A DNA stretch of 64,000 nucleotides, from positions 1 to 64,000 of the forward strand of contig ONSW01000003.1 of the NCBI GenBank assembly GCA_900320595.1, written 5' to 3'. The notes beneath the pieces are model-generated. The model was not told the DNA's origin and searched no databases. It saw nothing but the letters and a program-made list of their open reading frames with translations. Shown here one piece after another: positions 7,099 to 15,683 of the stretch. The stretch's first letter is position 1; each line of letters begins with the position of its first letter. The stretch is from an uncultured Eubacteriales bacterium. GTDB lineage: Bacteria > Bacillota > Clostridia > Oscillospirales > Oscillospiraceae. The translations under genes and the position numbers were made by a program.

Positions 7099-8586
7099 TT
7101 ATTTCACGCTTTCGGCGAAGCGGAGGAAGGCTTCCCGTCCGGCCGCATCGCGCTTGAACACGCCCGCGTGCTCGAGCACGGTCTTGAACACCTCGCCGAC
7201 CTCTTTCCTGATGATCTCGTCGGCGTTGTCGGGAGTGAAGAGGTGGCGCTTCTTCAGCTCCTCCGCCCAGGGGGCGTGCTTCTCGGTCAGCGGCGAGGCC
7301 ATAAGATCCTCGCCGTTTGCCAGACGGCGACTAAGCTCGCCCAGCTCGTTCTTTAAGCGCGCGGGCAGCACGGCCAGGCCCATCACCTCGATCAGGCCGA
7401 TGTTTTCCTTTTTGATGTGGTGCAGTTCGGCGTGCGGGTGGAACAGGCCGAGGGGATGCTCCTCGGTCGTAAGGTTGTTGCGCAGCACGAGATCGAGCTC
7501 GTAATCCTCGCCGCGGCGGCGGGCGATCGGCGTGATGGTGTTGTGCGCCTCGCCGTCGGTCTCGGCATAGATCGAGACGCTCTCGTCCGTGTAGCCGCGC
7601 CAGGCGGTGAGGATGCGGTCCGCCAGTTCTTCGAGCCTCTCCCGGTCGGCGCATCTGAGGCGGATCACGCTCATCGGCCAGCGGACGATGCCCGCCTCGA
7701 CGTCGTCAAAGCCGGGGAAGTGCAGCGGCGTTTCGACCGCGGCGCGCGCCATGGCAAACTCGTAGTTGCCGCCCTGGAAGTGGTCGTGGCTGAGGATCGA
7801 GCCGCCGACGATCGGCAGATCGGCGTTCGAGCCGATGAAGTAGTGCGGGAAGAGCGTGACGAAATCGAGCAGGCGGCGGAAGGCCGCGCGGTCGATCTTC
7901 ATCGGGCGGTGCTCGGCGCAGAGCGCGATGCAGTGCTCGTTATAGTAGACATAGGGGGAATACTGCAAAAACCAGTCCTCGCCCGCGAGCTTGATCGGGA
8001 TCAGGCGGTGGTTTTCGCGCGCGGGATAGTCGGCGCGGCCGGCATAGCCCTCGGCCTCGCGGCAGAGCTGACACTTGGGGTAGCCGGAGGGCTTGGCGCT
8101 GCGTGCCGCGGCGATCGCGCGCGGGTCCTTTTCGGGCTTGGAGAGGTTGATCGTGACGTCAAGCTCGCCGTATTCGGTCTCGGCCTTCCACTTGCGGTCC
8201 TTCGCGATGCGGTAGCGGCGGATATAGTCCATGTCGCAGCTCAGGGCGTAATACCAGTCGGTCGCGGCCTTGGGGTCCTCGGCATAGAGATCGCGGAAGC
8301 GGCCGATCACCGTTGAGGGCCGCGGCGTCAGCACGCCCATGAGGCGCGTGTCCATCAGGTCGCGGCTCGTGATGCCGCCGTCGATCACGCCGCGCGCCGC
8401 GGCGTCGTCGAGGATGGCCTTTAAGATCTCCTCGAGCGTCTCGCCCGGCTTCTCGCCCGCGGGCTCATAGGCGTCGAGCGAGAGGATATCCAGCATGCGG
8501 TTGCGCGCCCAGACGGCGTCTGCCTCCTCGATCAGTCCTTTTTCCAGACCGTAGGCGACAAGCGCGCCGATCTCATCGTAAATCAT
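7099..8586 (-). CDS. galT: UDP-glucose--hexose-1-phosphate uridylyltransferase, Firmicutes type
   Basis: The product, 495 residues, matches the long Firmicutes form of GalT, which moves UMP between glucose-1-phosphate and galactose-1-phosphate in the Leloir pathway; it is longer than the enterobacterial enzyme (about 350). The N-terminal third is the helical extension (YGLEKGLIEEADAVWARNRM). Further in, PKCQLCREAEGYAGR, SPYVYYNEHCIALCAEHRPM and GGSILSHDHFQGGNYEFAM carry the Cys and His pairs, with SHDHFQGG at the position of the catalytic HxH/Q region. No galK or galE is adjacent. It has its own promoter at 8619-8647 and terminator at 7068-7095. Confidence 0.93.
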   Translation of the reverse strand: MIYDEIGALVAYGLEKGLIEEADAVWARNRMLDILSLDAYEPAGEKPGETLEEILKAILDDAAARGVIDGGITSRDLMDTRLMGVLTPRPSTVIGRFRDLYAEDPKAATDWYYALSCDMDYIRRYRIAKDRKWKAETEYGELDVTINLSKPEKDPRAIAAARSAKPSGYPKCQLCREAEGYAGRADYPARENHRLIPIKLAGEDWFLQYSPYVYYNEHCIALCAEHRPMKIDRAAFRRLLDFVTLFPHYFIGSNADLPIVGGSILSHDHFQGGNYEFAMARAAVETPLHFPGFDDVEAGIVRWPMSVIRLRCADRERLEELADRILTAWRGYTDESVSIYAETDGEAHNTITPIARRRGEDYELDLVLRNNLTTEEHPLGLFHPHAELHHIKKENIGLIEVMGLAVLPARLKNELGELSRRLANGEDLMASPLTEKHAPWAEELKKRHLFTPDNADEIIRKEVGEVFKTVLEHAGVFKRDAAGREAFLRFAESVK

Positions 8587-8618
8587 GGCAGATTCTCCCT
8601 TTTCTGACGTTTGACGTC

Positions 8619-8647
8619 ATTATATCATAGCGACCTCTGCGTGGCAA
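8619..8647 (-). promoter_or_regulatory. Promoter of galT with a nearby TGACGTCA palindrome
   Basis: On the minus strand TTGCCA (8647-8642) and TATAAT (8624-8619) are 17 bases apart, 33 bases before the galT start. TGACGT at 8605-8610 and the palindrome TGACGTCA at 8613-8620 overlap the -10 and the likely start of transcription, so a repressor could bind there (inference). Confidence 0.65.
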
Positions 8648-8688
8648 GGTGGTGCCGCGGCGGCAGGCGAAAAGTTTGCGCCGTTCGA

Positions 8689-8717
8689 TTGTATTGTGCC
8701 GCCGGGTGTGGTATAGT
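8689..8717 (+). promoter_or_regulatory. Promoter of the PAP2 phosphatase gene
   Basis: TTGTAT (8689-8694) and TATAGT (8712-8717) are 17 bases apart, 40 bases ahead of ATG 8758. Confidence 0.55.
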
Positions 8718-8757
8718 AACAAAAAAGCAAATCATTCGCTTCGGAGGAAAGACGGCT

Positions 8758-9435
8758 ATGGAAATGACAGCGGCGGCCTCGTGGCTGACGGACGCCTTTT
8801 CGGGCATCGATCTGGGAATATTGAGCCTGATGCACACCTTTGCCGAGCACGCGGGCGGTCTGCTCACGCCGCTTTGCAAGCTCATCACGCTGCTGGGGGA
8901 AAAGGGCATCCTGTTCTTCCTGCTCTCGCTCGCTCTGATGTGCTTTGCCCGGACGCGGCCGCTCGGCGTGTGCATGTTCGGCGCCGTGTGCTGCGGCGCG
9001 CTGATCACCAACATTCTGCTCAAGGACTGGGTCGCCCGGCCGCGCCCGTTTGAGACGCTTGCGGTGTACCGCGACTGGTGGCTTTCGATCGGCGCCCCGG
9101 CCGAGGACGGCTTTTCCTTCCCCTCCGGCCATGTGACCGCCGCGGCGGCCGGCATGGGCGCGCTGTGCTTCATGCGCGGCAGGCGCTGGATCTGGCCGGC
9201 GGTGGGCGTCGTGCTGGTGATGATGTTTTCACGCAACTACCTCCTGGCCCACTTCCCCAGCGACGTGATCGCCGCGGCGCTGATCGGGGTGTTCTCCGCC
9301 TGGGTCGCGTATCTCATCACGATGCAGATCTTCGCCTTTTTCTCCACGCGCAAAAAGGGCGACAAGCTGGCCGATTTTGTGATGCACTACAACGTCCCCG
9401 TCCCCGCGTGGCTGACCTATAAGGGCAAGCATTGA
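8758..9435 (+). CDS. PAP2-family membrane phosphatase
   Basis: The 225-residue protein is a membrane phosphatase of the PAP2 (phosphatidic acid phosphatase 2/undecaprenyl-diphosphatase-like) superfamily. All three catalytic motifs are present: KDWVARPRP (K-x6-R-P), PSGH in FSFPSGHVTA, and SRNYLLAHFPSD (S-R-x5-H-x3-D). Five or six hydrophobic segments surround them. Substrates in this family are lipid phosphates or pyrophosphates on the outer face; undecaprenyl-PP or phosphatidylglycerophosphate are possible here but not decided. The frame is open back to 8611, but ATG 8758 follows GGAGGA and gives the expected short N-terminus. A bidirectional terminator follows. Confidence 0.88.
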   Translation: MEMTAAASWLTDAFSGIDLGILSLMHTFAEHAGGLLTPLCKLITLLGEKGILFFLLSLALMCFARTRPLGVCMFGAVCCGALITNILLKDWVARPRPFETLAVYRDWWLSIGAPAEDGFSFPSGHVTAAAAGMGALCFMRGRRWIWPAVGVVLVMMFSRNYLLAHFPSDVIAAALIGVFSAWVAYLITMQIFAFFSTRKKGDKLADFVMHYNVPVPAWLTYKGKH

Positions 9436-9447
9436 TCCGATATGCAA

Positions 9448-9479
9448 AACGACCCGGACATCGTCCGGGTCGTTTTTTA
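9448..9479. terminator. Bidirectional terminator
   Basis: AACGACCCGGA (9448-9458) pairs with TCCGGGTCGTT (9464-9474), followed by T residues on the plus strand and preceded by A residues that serve the minus strand. It separates two convergent genes. Confidence 0.85.
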
Positions 9480-9484
9480 TGTTC

Positions 9485-11098
9485 TTATTTGTCGGTGCGC
9501 TTTTTCTTTGTCAGCAGGATCAGCCCGCCTGCCGCGCCGAGCACGCAGACCGCGGCGATCGCGCCCCACAGGGCGATGTTGTTCTCGTCGCCGGTCTTGG
9601 GGCTGTGGCCCTCGGCATAGATCGTGAGCTTGGTCTCGGCTTTGCCGTCGTCAAAGTTGACGGTGACGGTGTGGCCGCCCTTGGCCAGCTTCTCAAGTGT
9701 CTCGGGCTTGAAGGAGACGACCGTGCTGCCGCTCTTGACCGTGTAATCGGTGTCCTTGGTCAGCGTCTTGCCGTCGATCTCGACGGAAGAGAAGTGGTTG
9801 AGGCAGGTGTCGTCCGCCTCGCTGCGCTTGACGGTGATCGAAACGGTCTTGTTGCTCTTGAGCGTGTAGTAGCCGTTCGCTCCGGCGGAGACGGTGTACT
9901 TGATCTCCGTCCACTTGGCATAGAGCGTCAGATCCGCGGTGACGGCGGAGGTGAAGTCATAGGCCGTCTTGAGATCCTTGTCGCTGTACCAGCCGGAGAA
10001 GGAATAGCCCTTCTTGGTGGGAGCGGTGGGGTTGGCGGCTGTCTTGCCCTTCTCCACGGTCTGCTTTTCCACGGCGGAGCCGCCGTTCGTCTCAAAGCTG
10101 ACGGTAAAGGTGTCGGGCTTTTTCTCGGTCCACTTGGCCTTGAGCGTGATGTCGGCCTCGACGGGAGAGCCGAAGTCAAACGCGGCGCCCTGCGGCGTCT
10201 GCCAGGAGTCAAAGGTGTAGCCTTCCTTCGTAGGGTCGGTGGGCTTCGTCGCCTTGCCGCCGATGGTCACAGTCTGGGGTGCAACGGAGCTGCCGCCGTC
10301 GCTGTCAAAGGTCACGGTGTAGCTCTGCCATTTCCAGCTCGCCGTGACGGTGGTATTGGCGGTGATGTCAACCTCATCGCCGGGCTTGGCAGGCTTGCCG
10401 AGAAGATCCCAGCTGTCAAATTCCTTGCCGGTCGGCGCCTTGAAGCCGTTTTCGGGAAGCTTGAGCTTCTCGCCTTTTTTCACCTTGACGTCCGCCATGC
10501 TTCCGGTGCCCTCGCCGGCCGCAAACGTGACGGTGAAGCTGTCCTCCTCCGCCGGCGCTTCCTGCGCGGTCCACTTGGCATAGAGCGTCAGATCCGCGCT
10601 CACGGCGGAGCTGAAGTCATAGGCCGTCTTGAGATCCGTGTCACTGTACCAGCCGGAGAAGGAATAGCCCTCTCTGGTGGGGTCGGCGGGCTTCGTCACC
10701 TTGCCGTCGGCGCTCACGATCTGGGCGTTGACGGCGCTGCCGCCGTTGCTGTTAAAGGTCACGGTGTAGGTCTCGGTATTGGTCACGGCCGCGTCTTTCC
10801 AGGTCGCCGTGACGGTGGTGTCGGCGATGATGTCCACCTGATCGCCGGGGTCGCCGAGATCCCATTTGTCGAATTCCTTGCCCTCCGGAGCAGTAAAGCC
10901 GTTTTCGGGGAGCGTATACTTCGTGCCGGCCGTCACCGTAACGGGATCCATGCTGCCGCTGCCGCCGTCACTGTCAAAGCTGACGGTGCAGGTCGTCGGA
11001 GTCGTGTCGTCGGTGGCGTGCGCCGCGCCGACGGGCAGCAGCGCAAGCACCATCACAAGTGCCAGCAGAACGCTGAAAAACTTCTTCGTACGAATCAT
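9485..11098 (-). CDS. InlB-repeat surface protein with SPKTG sorting signal
   Basis: The 537-residue product is secreted and probably wall-anchored. Residues 1-28 (MIRTKKFFSVLLALVMVLAL then LPVGAAHA) are a signal peptide. Five tandem beta domains of 65-75 residues follow; three are typical InlB B-repeats (Listeria-Bacteroides repeat) with the pattern YTVTFNSNGGS...GYSFSGW...LTLYAKW, and two are a related form with LPENGF...GKEFD.WDL. A further domain of about 100 residues precedes the C-terminal signal SPKTGD, a hydrophobic helix and KKKR. The sorting motif has Ser where LPXTG has Leu. Such proteins usually bind host or neighbour surfaces. It is transcribed alone. Confidence 0.85.
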   Translation of the reverse strand: MIRTKKFFSVLLALVMVLALLPVGAAHATDDTTPTTCTVSFDSDGGSGSMDPVTVTAGTKYTLPENGFTAPEGKEFDKWDLGDPGDQVDIIADTTVTATWKDAAVTNTETYTVTFNSNGGSAVNAQIVSADGKVTKPADPTREGYSFSGWYSDTDLKTAYDFSSAVSADLTLYAKWTAQEAPAEEDSFTVTFAAGEGTGSMADVKVKKGEKLKLPENGFKAPTGKEFDSWDLLGKPAKPGDEVDITANTTVTASWKWQSYTVTFDSDGGSSVAPQTVTIGGKATKPTDPTKEGYTFDSWQTPQGAAFDFGSPVEADITLKAKWTEKKPDTFTVSFETNGGSAVEKQTVEKGKTAANPTAPTKKGYSFSGWYSDKDLKTAYDFTSAVTADLTLYAKWTEIKYTVSAGANGYYTLKSNKTVSITVKRSEADDTCLNHFSSVEIDGKTLTKDTDYTVKSGSTVVSFKPETLEKLAKGGHTVTVNFDDGKAETKLTIYAEGHSPKTGDENNIALWGAIAAVCVLGAAGGLILLTKKKRTDK

Positions 11099-11269
11099 AA
11101 GGAACCTCCTGTTCCGTTTTCATGCTCACCTTCCGAGGCCCGCGGGGTCTTTTGAGGCCGGGCGGGGTGTTGGGGGCAACACGTTACGGAAGGCTGCGTG
11201 TCATATATACCACGCATCAAGAGCGGATTTCAAGGCTTTGGGGGCGCATTTAAGAAATCCTAAGAGACT

Positions 11270-11301
11270 GCCGGCCGGGGCGAAAGCGCGTCCCGGCCGG
11301 C
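11270..11301. terminator. GC-rich hairpin behind the helicase operon
   Basis: GCCGGCCGGG (11270-11279) pairs with CCCGGCCGGC (11292-11301). It lies 27 bases past the stop of the minus-strand helicase gene. The better T-run (GATTTTTG) is on the plus strand, so termination of the helicase operon is likely but not certain. Confidence 0.5.
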
Positions 11302-11327
11302 GATTTTTGCTAAAATTTCAAGGGTTT

Positions 11328-13487
11328 TCAGGCCTCCGCCCGCTCGAGCTTCGCCTTGAAGGAGATCGCGCGCGAGGTCTCCATGCAGTCGAAGCGGACG
11401 ACATAGGCGCCGCGCTCGAGATCTAATTCCTCGACCGTGCCCTCGCCCAGGATCGCGTGCTTCACGCGCGTGCCGATCGCGAAGGCGCTCTCCGCCGCCC
11501 GCTCGGGCAGGAAGCGCTCGCTGTGGGCGATATACTCCCGCGCGTCCGCGATCAGGTCGGCGCGCGGCGGTTTCGTATATTCGAGATTCTCCTCTCCGAT
11601 GTCCAGCAGGAAGCGCGAGGGGTATTTCGGCGCCCCGTCAAAGCTGCGCCCCGCGCTCTCGGAGAGGTACAGCCGCTTCTCCGCGCGCGTCACGGCCACG
11701 AAGGCAAGCCGGCGCTCCTCCTCCATGCCGGGCAGCGTCACGGTCTTGCGGCCGGGGAAGGTGCCCTCGTTCATCGCACAGAGGAACACATACGGGAACT
11801 CCAGCCCCTTGGCGCTGTGGACGGTCATCAGCTTGACCTTGTCGGGCGCCTCGGCGGTGTCGGCGTTGGTGAAGAGGGCGACGTGCTTGAGATAGTGCTC
11901 GAGCGTGCACTCCTCGCCGCAGCTCGTTTCATATTCATAGATCGACTGCTTGAGCTCGGCAAGGTTGTCGAGCCGCTCCTGCGAGCCCTCGGTGCGCAGC
12001 ATGGCCTCATAGCCGCTCTCGTTTAAGATCGCGGCGAGCAGCTCCGATACCGGGCGGGTATCGGCAAGCGTGGTGTAGTATTCGATCAGCGAGATATACT
12101 GCCCCGCCTTCGTGCCGCGGAAGATCTCGTCCTCGCGCGTGCGCCGCAGCGCCTCATAGAGCGTGCAGCCGTTCTGATCCGCGTATTCGCGCAGAAAGGC
12201 CATGCGGCGCTGGCCGAGGTTGCGCTTGGGCGCGTTGGCCGTGCGCAGAAAACTCAGATCGTCGCGGTAGCAGAGCATGCGCAGATAGGAAAGCGCGTCC
12301 TTGATCTCCATGCGGTCGAAAAACTGGACGCCGCTGTAGATCGTATAGGGCAGCTTTTCCTTGAGGAAAACCTCCTCTAAGCTGCGCGTGACATAGTGCG
12401 CGCGGTAGAGCACCGCGACATCGCGCAGCGCGACGCCCCCCTCCTCGAGCGCGCGGATCTCCGAGAGGATCCATTTGGCCTCACTCTCGCTGTTTTCGGC
12501 ATAGTGGCACAGCACCGTGCCGCCGCCGGGCAGCGTCGGGACGAGATCCTTTTTCATGCGCGCGGCGTTCTTGTCGATCAGCGCGTTCGCCGCCGTGAGG
12601 ATCTGGGGCGTGGAGCGGTAGTTCTGCATCATGAGGATCGTCTTCGTGCCGGGGTATTCCTTGTCAAAGTCGAGGAGATACCGCACGTTCGCCCCGCGCC
12701 AGGTATAGATGGTCTGGTCCGGGTCGCCGACGATGAAGAGGTTTTTGTGATAGCCGCACAGCGCCTGCATCAGTTTGTACTGCGGCTCGTCGATGTCCTG
12801 GAATTCGTCGATCATGATGTATTCGAGCCGCTTCTGCCATTTGAGACGGATTTCCTCGTTCTGCGAGAAAATGTAGAGCGTGAAGACGATCAGATCGTTA
12901 TAGTCGAGCGCGAAGCACTTTTTCTCCTGCCAGAGATAGCCGTAGAAGATGATGTCGCGCGCGGTGTCGGCCTTGTCGTATTTCTCCTTCAGCTCGTCGA
13001 GCGAAAGGCGGATCAGGTCGAGATAATAGTCCGGGCGGTTTTTGAGCTTTTCGATCTCGATCATGTCGCGTGCGGCGGAAAAGCTCATGTCCCGCAGACT
13101 TAAGTCCCGCTCCTCATAGATGATGCGCAGCATCGAATCGATATCGGAGTTGTCCAGCACGAGAAAGCGCTTGGGGTAGCTCACAGCGTGGCTGTCCTCC
13201 TGCAGGACCGAGACGCAGAAGCCGTGGAAGGTGTTGATATATCCGGTGTCGTTGTCGCCGGTGAGGTTGTGGATGCGGCGGCGCATCTCGCTCGCGGCCT
13301 TGTTGGTAAAGGTCACGCACAGGATATTGCCCGGCAGGATGCCCATCTCGTTTACGAGATAGGCAAAGCGCCGCGTCAGCGCGCGCGTCTTGCCGGAGCC
13401 CGCGCCCGCGATCACGCGCACGAAGCCCTCGGTCGTCGTGACGGCCTCGCGCTGGGCGTCGTTGAGTCCGCGGAGCAGATCTTCCAT
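11328..13487 (-). CDS. UvrD/PcrA-type superfamily 1 DNA helicase
   Basis: This about 719-residue protein is an SF1A 3'-5' DNA helicase. In order: LNDAQREAVTTTEG (Q motif), AGAGSGKTRALTRRF (Walker A), VTFTNKAASEMRRR (motif Ia), MIDEFQDIDEPQYKLM (Walker B), VGDPDQTIYTWRGAN (motif III), VKLMTVHSAKGLEFPYVFL (motif V) and FVAVTRAEKRLYLSES (motif VI). The last 50 residues (GTRVKHAILGEGTVEELDLE) form the Tudor-like C-terminal tail of PcrA/UvrD that contacts RNA polymerase. I chose ATG 13487 (MEDLLRGLNDAQ) over GTG 13499, which touches its ribosome site. It is the third gene of an operon with the TrmH-like and HD-domain genes. It may be PcrA or a paralogue. Confidence 0.9.
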   Translation of the reverse strand: MEDLLRGLNDAQREAVTTTEGFVRVIAGAGSGKTRALTRRFAYLVNEMGILPGNILCVTFTNKAASEMRRRIHNLTGDNDTGYINTFHGFCVSVLQEDSHAVSYPKRFLVLDNSDIDSMLRIIYEERDLSLRDMSFSAARDMIEIEKLKNRPDYYLDLIRLSLDELKEKYDKADTARDIIFYGYLWQEKKCFALDYNDLIVFTLYIFSQNEEIRLKWQKRLEYIMIDEFQDIDEPQYKLMQALCGYHKNLFIVGDPDQTIYTWRGANVRYLLDFDKEYPGTKTILMMQNYRSTPQILTAANALIDKNAARMKKDLVPTLPGGGTVLCHYAENSESEAKWILSEIRALEEGGVALRDVAVLYRAHYVTRSLEEVFLKEKLPYTIYSGVQFFDRMEIKDALSYLRMLCYRDDLSFLRTANAPKRNLGQRRMAFLREYADQNGCTLYEALRRTREDEIFRGTKAGQYISLIEYYTTLADTRPVSELLAAILNESGYEAMLRTEGSQERLDNLAELKQSIYEYETSCGEECTLEHYLKHVALFTNADTAEAPDKVKLMTVHSAKGLEFPYVFLCAMNEGTFPGRKTVTLPGMEEERRLAFVAVTRAEKRLYLSESAGRSFDGAPKYPSRFLLDIGEENLEYTKPPRADLIADAREYIAHSERFLPERAAESAFAIGTRVKHAILGEGTVEELDLERGAYVVRFDCMETSRAISFKAKLERAEA

Positions 13488-13495
13488 GTTTCTCT

Positions 13496-14485
13496 TCACT
13501 CCCCTCGCACGTAATAATCAAATTCTTCCGCCAAAAAGGCGGCGATCGCCGCGCCCCGCTCCGGGTCGAGCGCGCTGACACGGCCGCGTCCGGCCACGAA
13601 GGGGTCGATCCGGCGCTTCTTCGCGCGGATGCGCCGCCAGCCGTCCCTCTCGTCCGGCTGCTCCGCGCGCTCGATCCGGCTGAGGCTGCGGAAATCCCGC
13701 CAGCGCGCGGCAAAGCGCTCGTCGGCGCAGAGCGTTTCGAGCAGTTCCTCCTCCGTTCCCGCAAGCGCTCCCGCCGTCAGCACCCCGGCGGCGAGCGCGT
13801 CCCGCAGCAGCTCGGCGAGGATCTGCATCGCATAGCGGTCGGCGTCGGAGACATAAATCTTCGAGCAGGCAAGGGCGAGGTCGGCAAAGCGCGCCGCCTT
13901 TTCCGGCGTGCGGAAGCAGAGCTCCTCCTCGCCGTATTCGTTCCTCCCCGGCGTGATGTCCGCAAAAAGCGCCGCCAGCTCCTCCGCCGGGGCGAGGGAG
14001 AAGTTGAAGGCGTTGCCCACCGTGTATTCAAGCCGGTCGGCCGAGAGGCGCGGCGCGTCGTTGTCCGCGATGGGATAGCGGTGATAGTCCTCGACGTCCG
14101 CCGCCGTGAGGCCGAGCGAGGAGAGGATCGCGCCGATCTCCTCGCTTGCGCGGATGATGTCGGCCGTGCCGGATTCGGTCGCCGTCTGGTCGAGATAGTC
14201 GCCGCGCAGGAAGTCCACGACGTGGGCAAAGGGTGGCGTCGCGATATCGTGCAAAAGCGCGCTCACGCTCTGGGCCGCGTCGGCGGTAAAGCGCCAGACG
14301 ATCAGCGCCGCGCCGAGGCTGTGCTCGAAGCGCGTATAGCGCGCAAGCGCGCGAAAGCGCGGAAAGGCCGTGTATTCGCAGCCGCAGTTCATCCCCACCT
14401 GCCTCAGCCGCCGCATCGGCGGCGTTTCGGCAAGGCGAAGGAGGAACGCCGGCGCTTTTGTGTCGTAGATGCCGTGATAGTTCAT
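13496..14485 (-). CDS. HD-domain metal-dependent phosphohydrolase
   Basis: A 329-residue HD superfamily protein of the dNTPase/COG1078-like group. The conserved residues are visible in order: RYTRFEHSLGAALIVW (first His), ALLHDIATPPFAHVVDF (His-Asp pair and following His), and a later Asp in APRLSADRLEYTVGNAF. Related proteins hydrolyse nucleotides such as dGTP, but the substrate cannot be read here. Start ATG 14485 lies behind AAGAG and overlaps the end of the methyltransferase gene; its stop overlaps the helicase start region. The tight packing with an RNA methyltransferase and a DNA helicase suggests one transcript but not necessarily one pathway. Confidence 0.85.
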   Translation of the reverse strand: MNYHGIYDTKAPAFLLRLAETPPMRRLRQVGMNCGCEYTAFPRFRALARYTRFEHSLGAALIVWRFTADAAQSVSALLHDIATPPFAHVVDFLRGDYLDQTATESGTADIIRASEEIGAILSSLGLTAADVEDYHRYPIADNDAPRLSADRLEYTVGNAFNFSLAPAEELAALFADITPGRNEYGEEELCFRTPEKAARFADLALACSKIYVSDADRYAMQILAELLRDALAAGVLTAGALAGTEEELLETLCADERFAARWRDFRSLSRIERAEQPDERDGWRRIRAKKRRIDPFVAGRGRVSALDPERGAAIAAFLAEEFDYYVRGE

Positions 14486-15294
14486 CTCTTTCCCAGCTCC
14501 CAGAAGGCAACCGCGCTCGCCGCGGCGACATTGAGCGAGTCGACCCCGTGCGCCATCGGGATCATGACCGTATAGTCACAGTCCGCGATCGTGCCGGAGG
14601 CAAGGCCGTCGCCCTCGGTCCCCAGCACGACGGCGAGCTTTTCGCACGCGCGCAGCTCGGGCGCGTCCAGGCGCAGCGAATCCTCCCGCAGCGCCATCGC
14701 CGCCGTTCGGAAGCCCAGGGCGTGCAGCGTCTGCGTCCAGTCCTCTTCCGCCGGGAAATAGGCCCAGGGCACCTGAAAGACCGTGCCCATGCTCACGCGG
14801 ATCGCGCGGCGGTAAAGCGGATCGCTGCCCTCGTCGGTCAGCAGCACCGCGTCCATCCCCAGCGCGGCCGCCGAGCGGAAGATCGCGCCGATGTTCGTCG
14901 GATTCATCACGTTTTCAAGCACGGCGACGCGCCGCGCGCCGCGGCAGACCTCCTCCACAGAGGGCAGCGCGGGCCGCCGCATCGCGCAGAGCATCCCGCG
15001 CGTGAGATGAAAGCCCGTGAGCGCGCAGAGCACCTCCTCCGGCGCGGCATAGACCGGAATGCCGGGGCAGCGCTCGATGAGCGGCGCGCCCTTGCCGGCG
15101 ACGTGCTTCGTCTCCATGAGAAAGGAGACCGGCTCGCAGCCGCCGTCGAGCGCCCGCTCGATGACGACGGGGCTCTCGGCGATAAAAAGCCCCTGGGACG
15201 GGTCGCGGCGGCAGACAAGCTGGTTCTCCGTGAGCCTTGCGTAGACGTCCAGCTCCGGGGCGGAAAAGTCGTTGATTTCGATGATCGTAGCCAT
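14482..15294 (-). CDS. TrmH-family (SpoU) RNA 2'-O-ribose methyltransferase
   Basis: The product has about 270 residues and the three motifs of the SPOUT knot: motif 1 NPTNIGAIFRSAAALGMD with the catalytic Arg, motif 2 VVLGTEGDGL, and motif 3 MIPMAHGVDSLNVAAASAVA. These bind S-adenosylmethionine in a deep trefoil knot. An N-terminal region of about 100 residues acts as the RNA substrate-binding domain in the rRNA and tRNA enzymes of the family; which RNA is modified is not decided. The frame is open to 15354, but ATG 15294 (MATIIEINDFSA) follows GGGAGC at good distance. A TTGAAG-17-TATAAT promoter at 15375-15403 drives this three-gene operon. Confidence 0.88.
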   Translation of the reverse strand: MATIIEINDFSAPELDVYARLTENQLVCRRDPSQGLFIAESPVVIERALDGGCEPVSFLMETKHVAGKGAPLIERCPGIPVYAAPEEVLCALTGFHLTRGMLCAMRRPALPSVEEVCRGARRVAVLENVMNPTNIGAIFRSAAALGMDAVLLTDEGSDPLYRRAIRVSMGTVFQVPWAYFPAEEDWTQTLHALGFRTAAMALREDSLRLDAPELRACEKLAVVLGTEGDGLASGTIADCDYTVMIPMAHGVDSLNVAAASAVAFWELGKR

Positions 15295-15374
15295 GGCGTG
15301 CTCCCTGTCTGTATTCGATGGAATCATTTTACCGCAGCGGGAGAGCGCGCGCAAGGGCGCCTTTGCCGCTTTTC

Positions 15375-15403
15375 ATTATACAAAGGCGCTTTTGCCGCTT
15401 CAA
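15375..15403 (-). promoter_or_regulatory. Promoter of the methyltransferase-HD-helicase operon
   Basis: On the minus strand TTGAAG (15403-15398) and TATAAT (15380-15375) are 17 bases apart. A short direct repeat of GCGCCTTTGCCGCTT type overlaps the region (15356-15400). Confidence 0.65.
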
Positions 15404-15417
15404 GCGCGTCCGGGCCG

Positions 15418-15445
15418 GGCACAGTCCGATAGGCGGGACTGTGCC
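15418..15445. repeat. Hairpin between divergent promoters
   Basis: GGCACAGTCC (15418-15427) pairs with GGACTGTGCC (15436-15445). It sits between the minus-strand promoter at 15375-15403 and the plus-strand promoter at 15465-15493, has no T-run, and could be an operator or a small repeat. Confidence 0.5.
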
Positions 15446-15464
15446 GCGCTGACAGGAAAAACCA

Positions 15465-15493
15465 TTGACGGCGCGGTTTTCGGGGAATAAAAT
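15465..15493 (+). promoter_or_regulatory. Promoter of the ABC transporter gene
   Basis: TTGACG (15465-15470) and TAAAAT (15488-15493) are 17 bases apart. The mRNA would have a leader of about 180 bases containing the hairpin at 15536-15619. Confidence 0.55.
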
Positions 15494-15535
15494 CAGGGGT
15501 AACACCACATGATGCGGCAAGAGCGGATGTCGAGA

Positions 15536-15619
15536 AAATTTGCGTTCTGATGATGGCACTTTTTCGTAGGAATACTTTGTGTATTGCAAGAAAAAGTGAC
15601 GAAATCAGGGCACAAATTT
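15536..15619 (+). repeat. Long imperfect hairpin in the ABC transporter leader
   Basis: AAATTTG (15536-15542) pairs with CAAATTT (15613-15619), CTGAT with ATCAG next to it, and CACTTTTTC (15557-15565) with GAAAAAGTG (15590-15598), closing on GAATAC...GTATT. The arms are AT-rich unlike the surroundings. It may be a regulatory leader or a small palindromic insertion; I do not recognise it as a known riboswitch. Confidence 0.55.
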
Positions 15620-15683
15620 CCCGGCAGGCGCCGCAGACGTATTGTGCGGTGTTGCCCAAGAAAAAAGAAAGGAGCGGCTGCTT

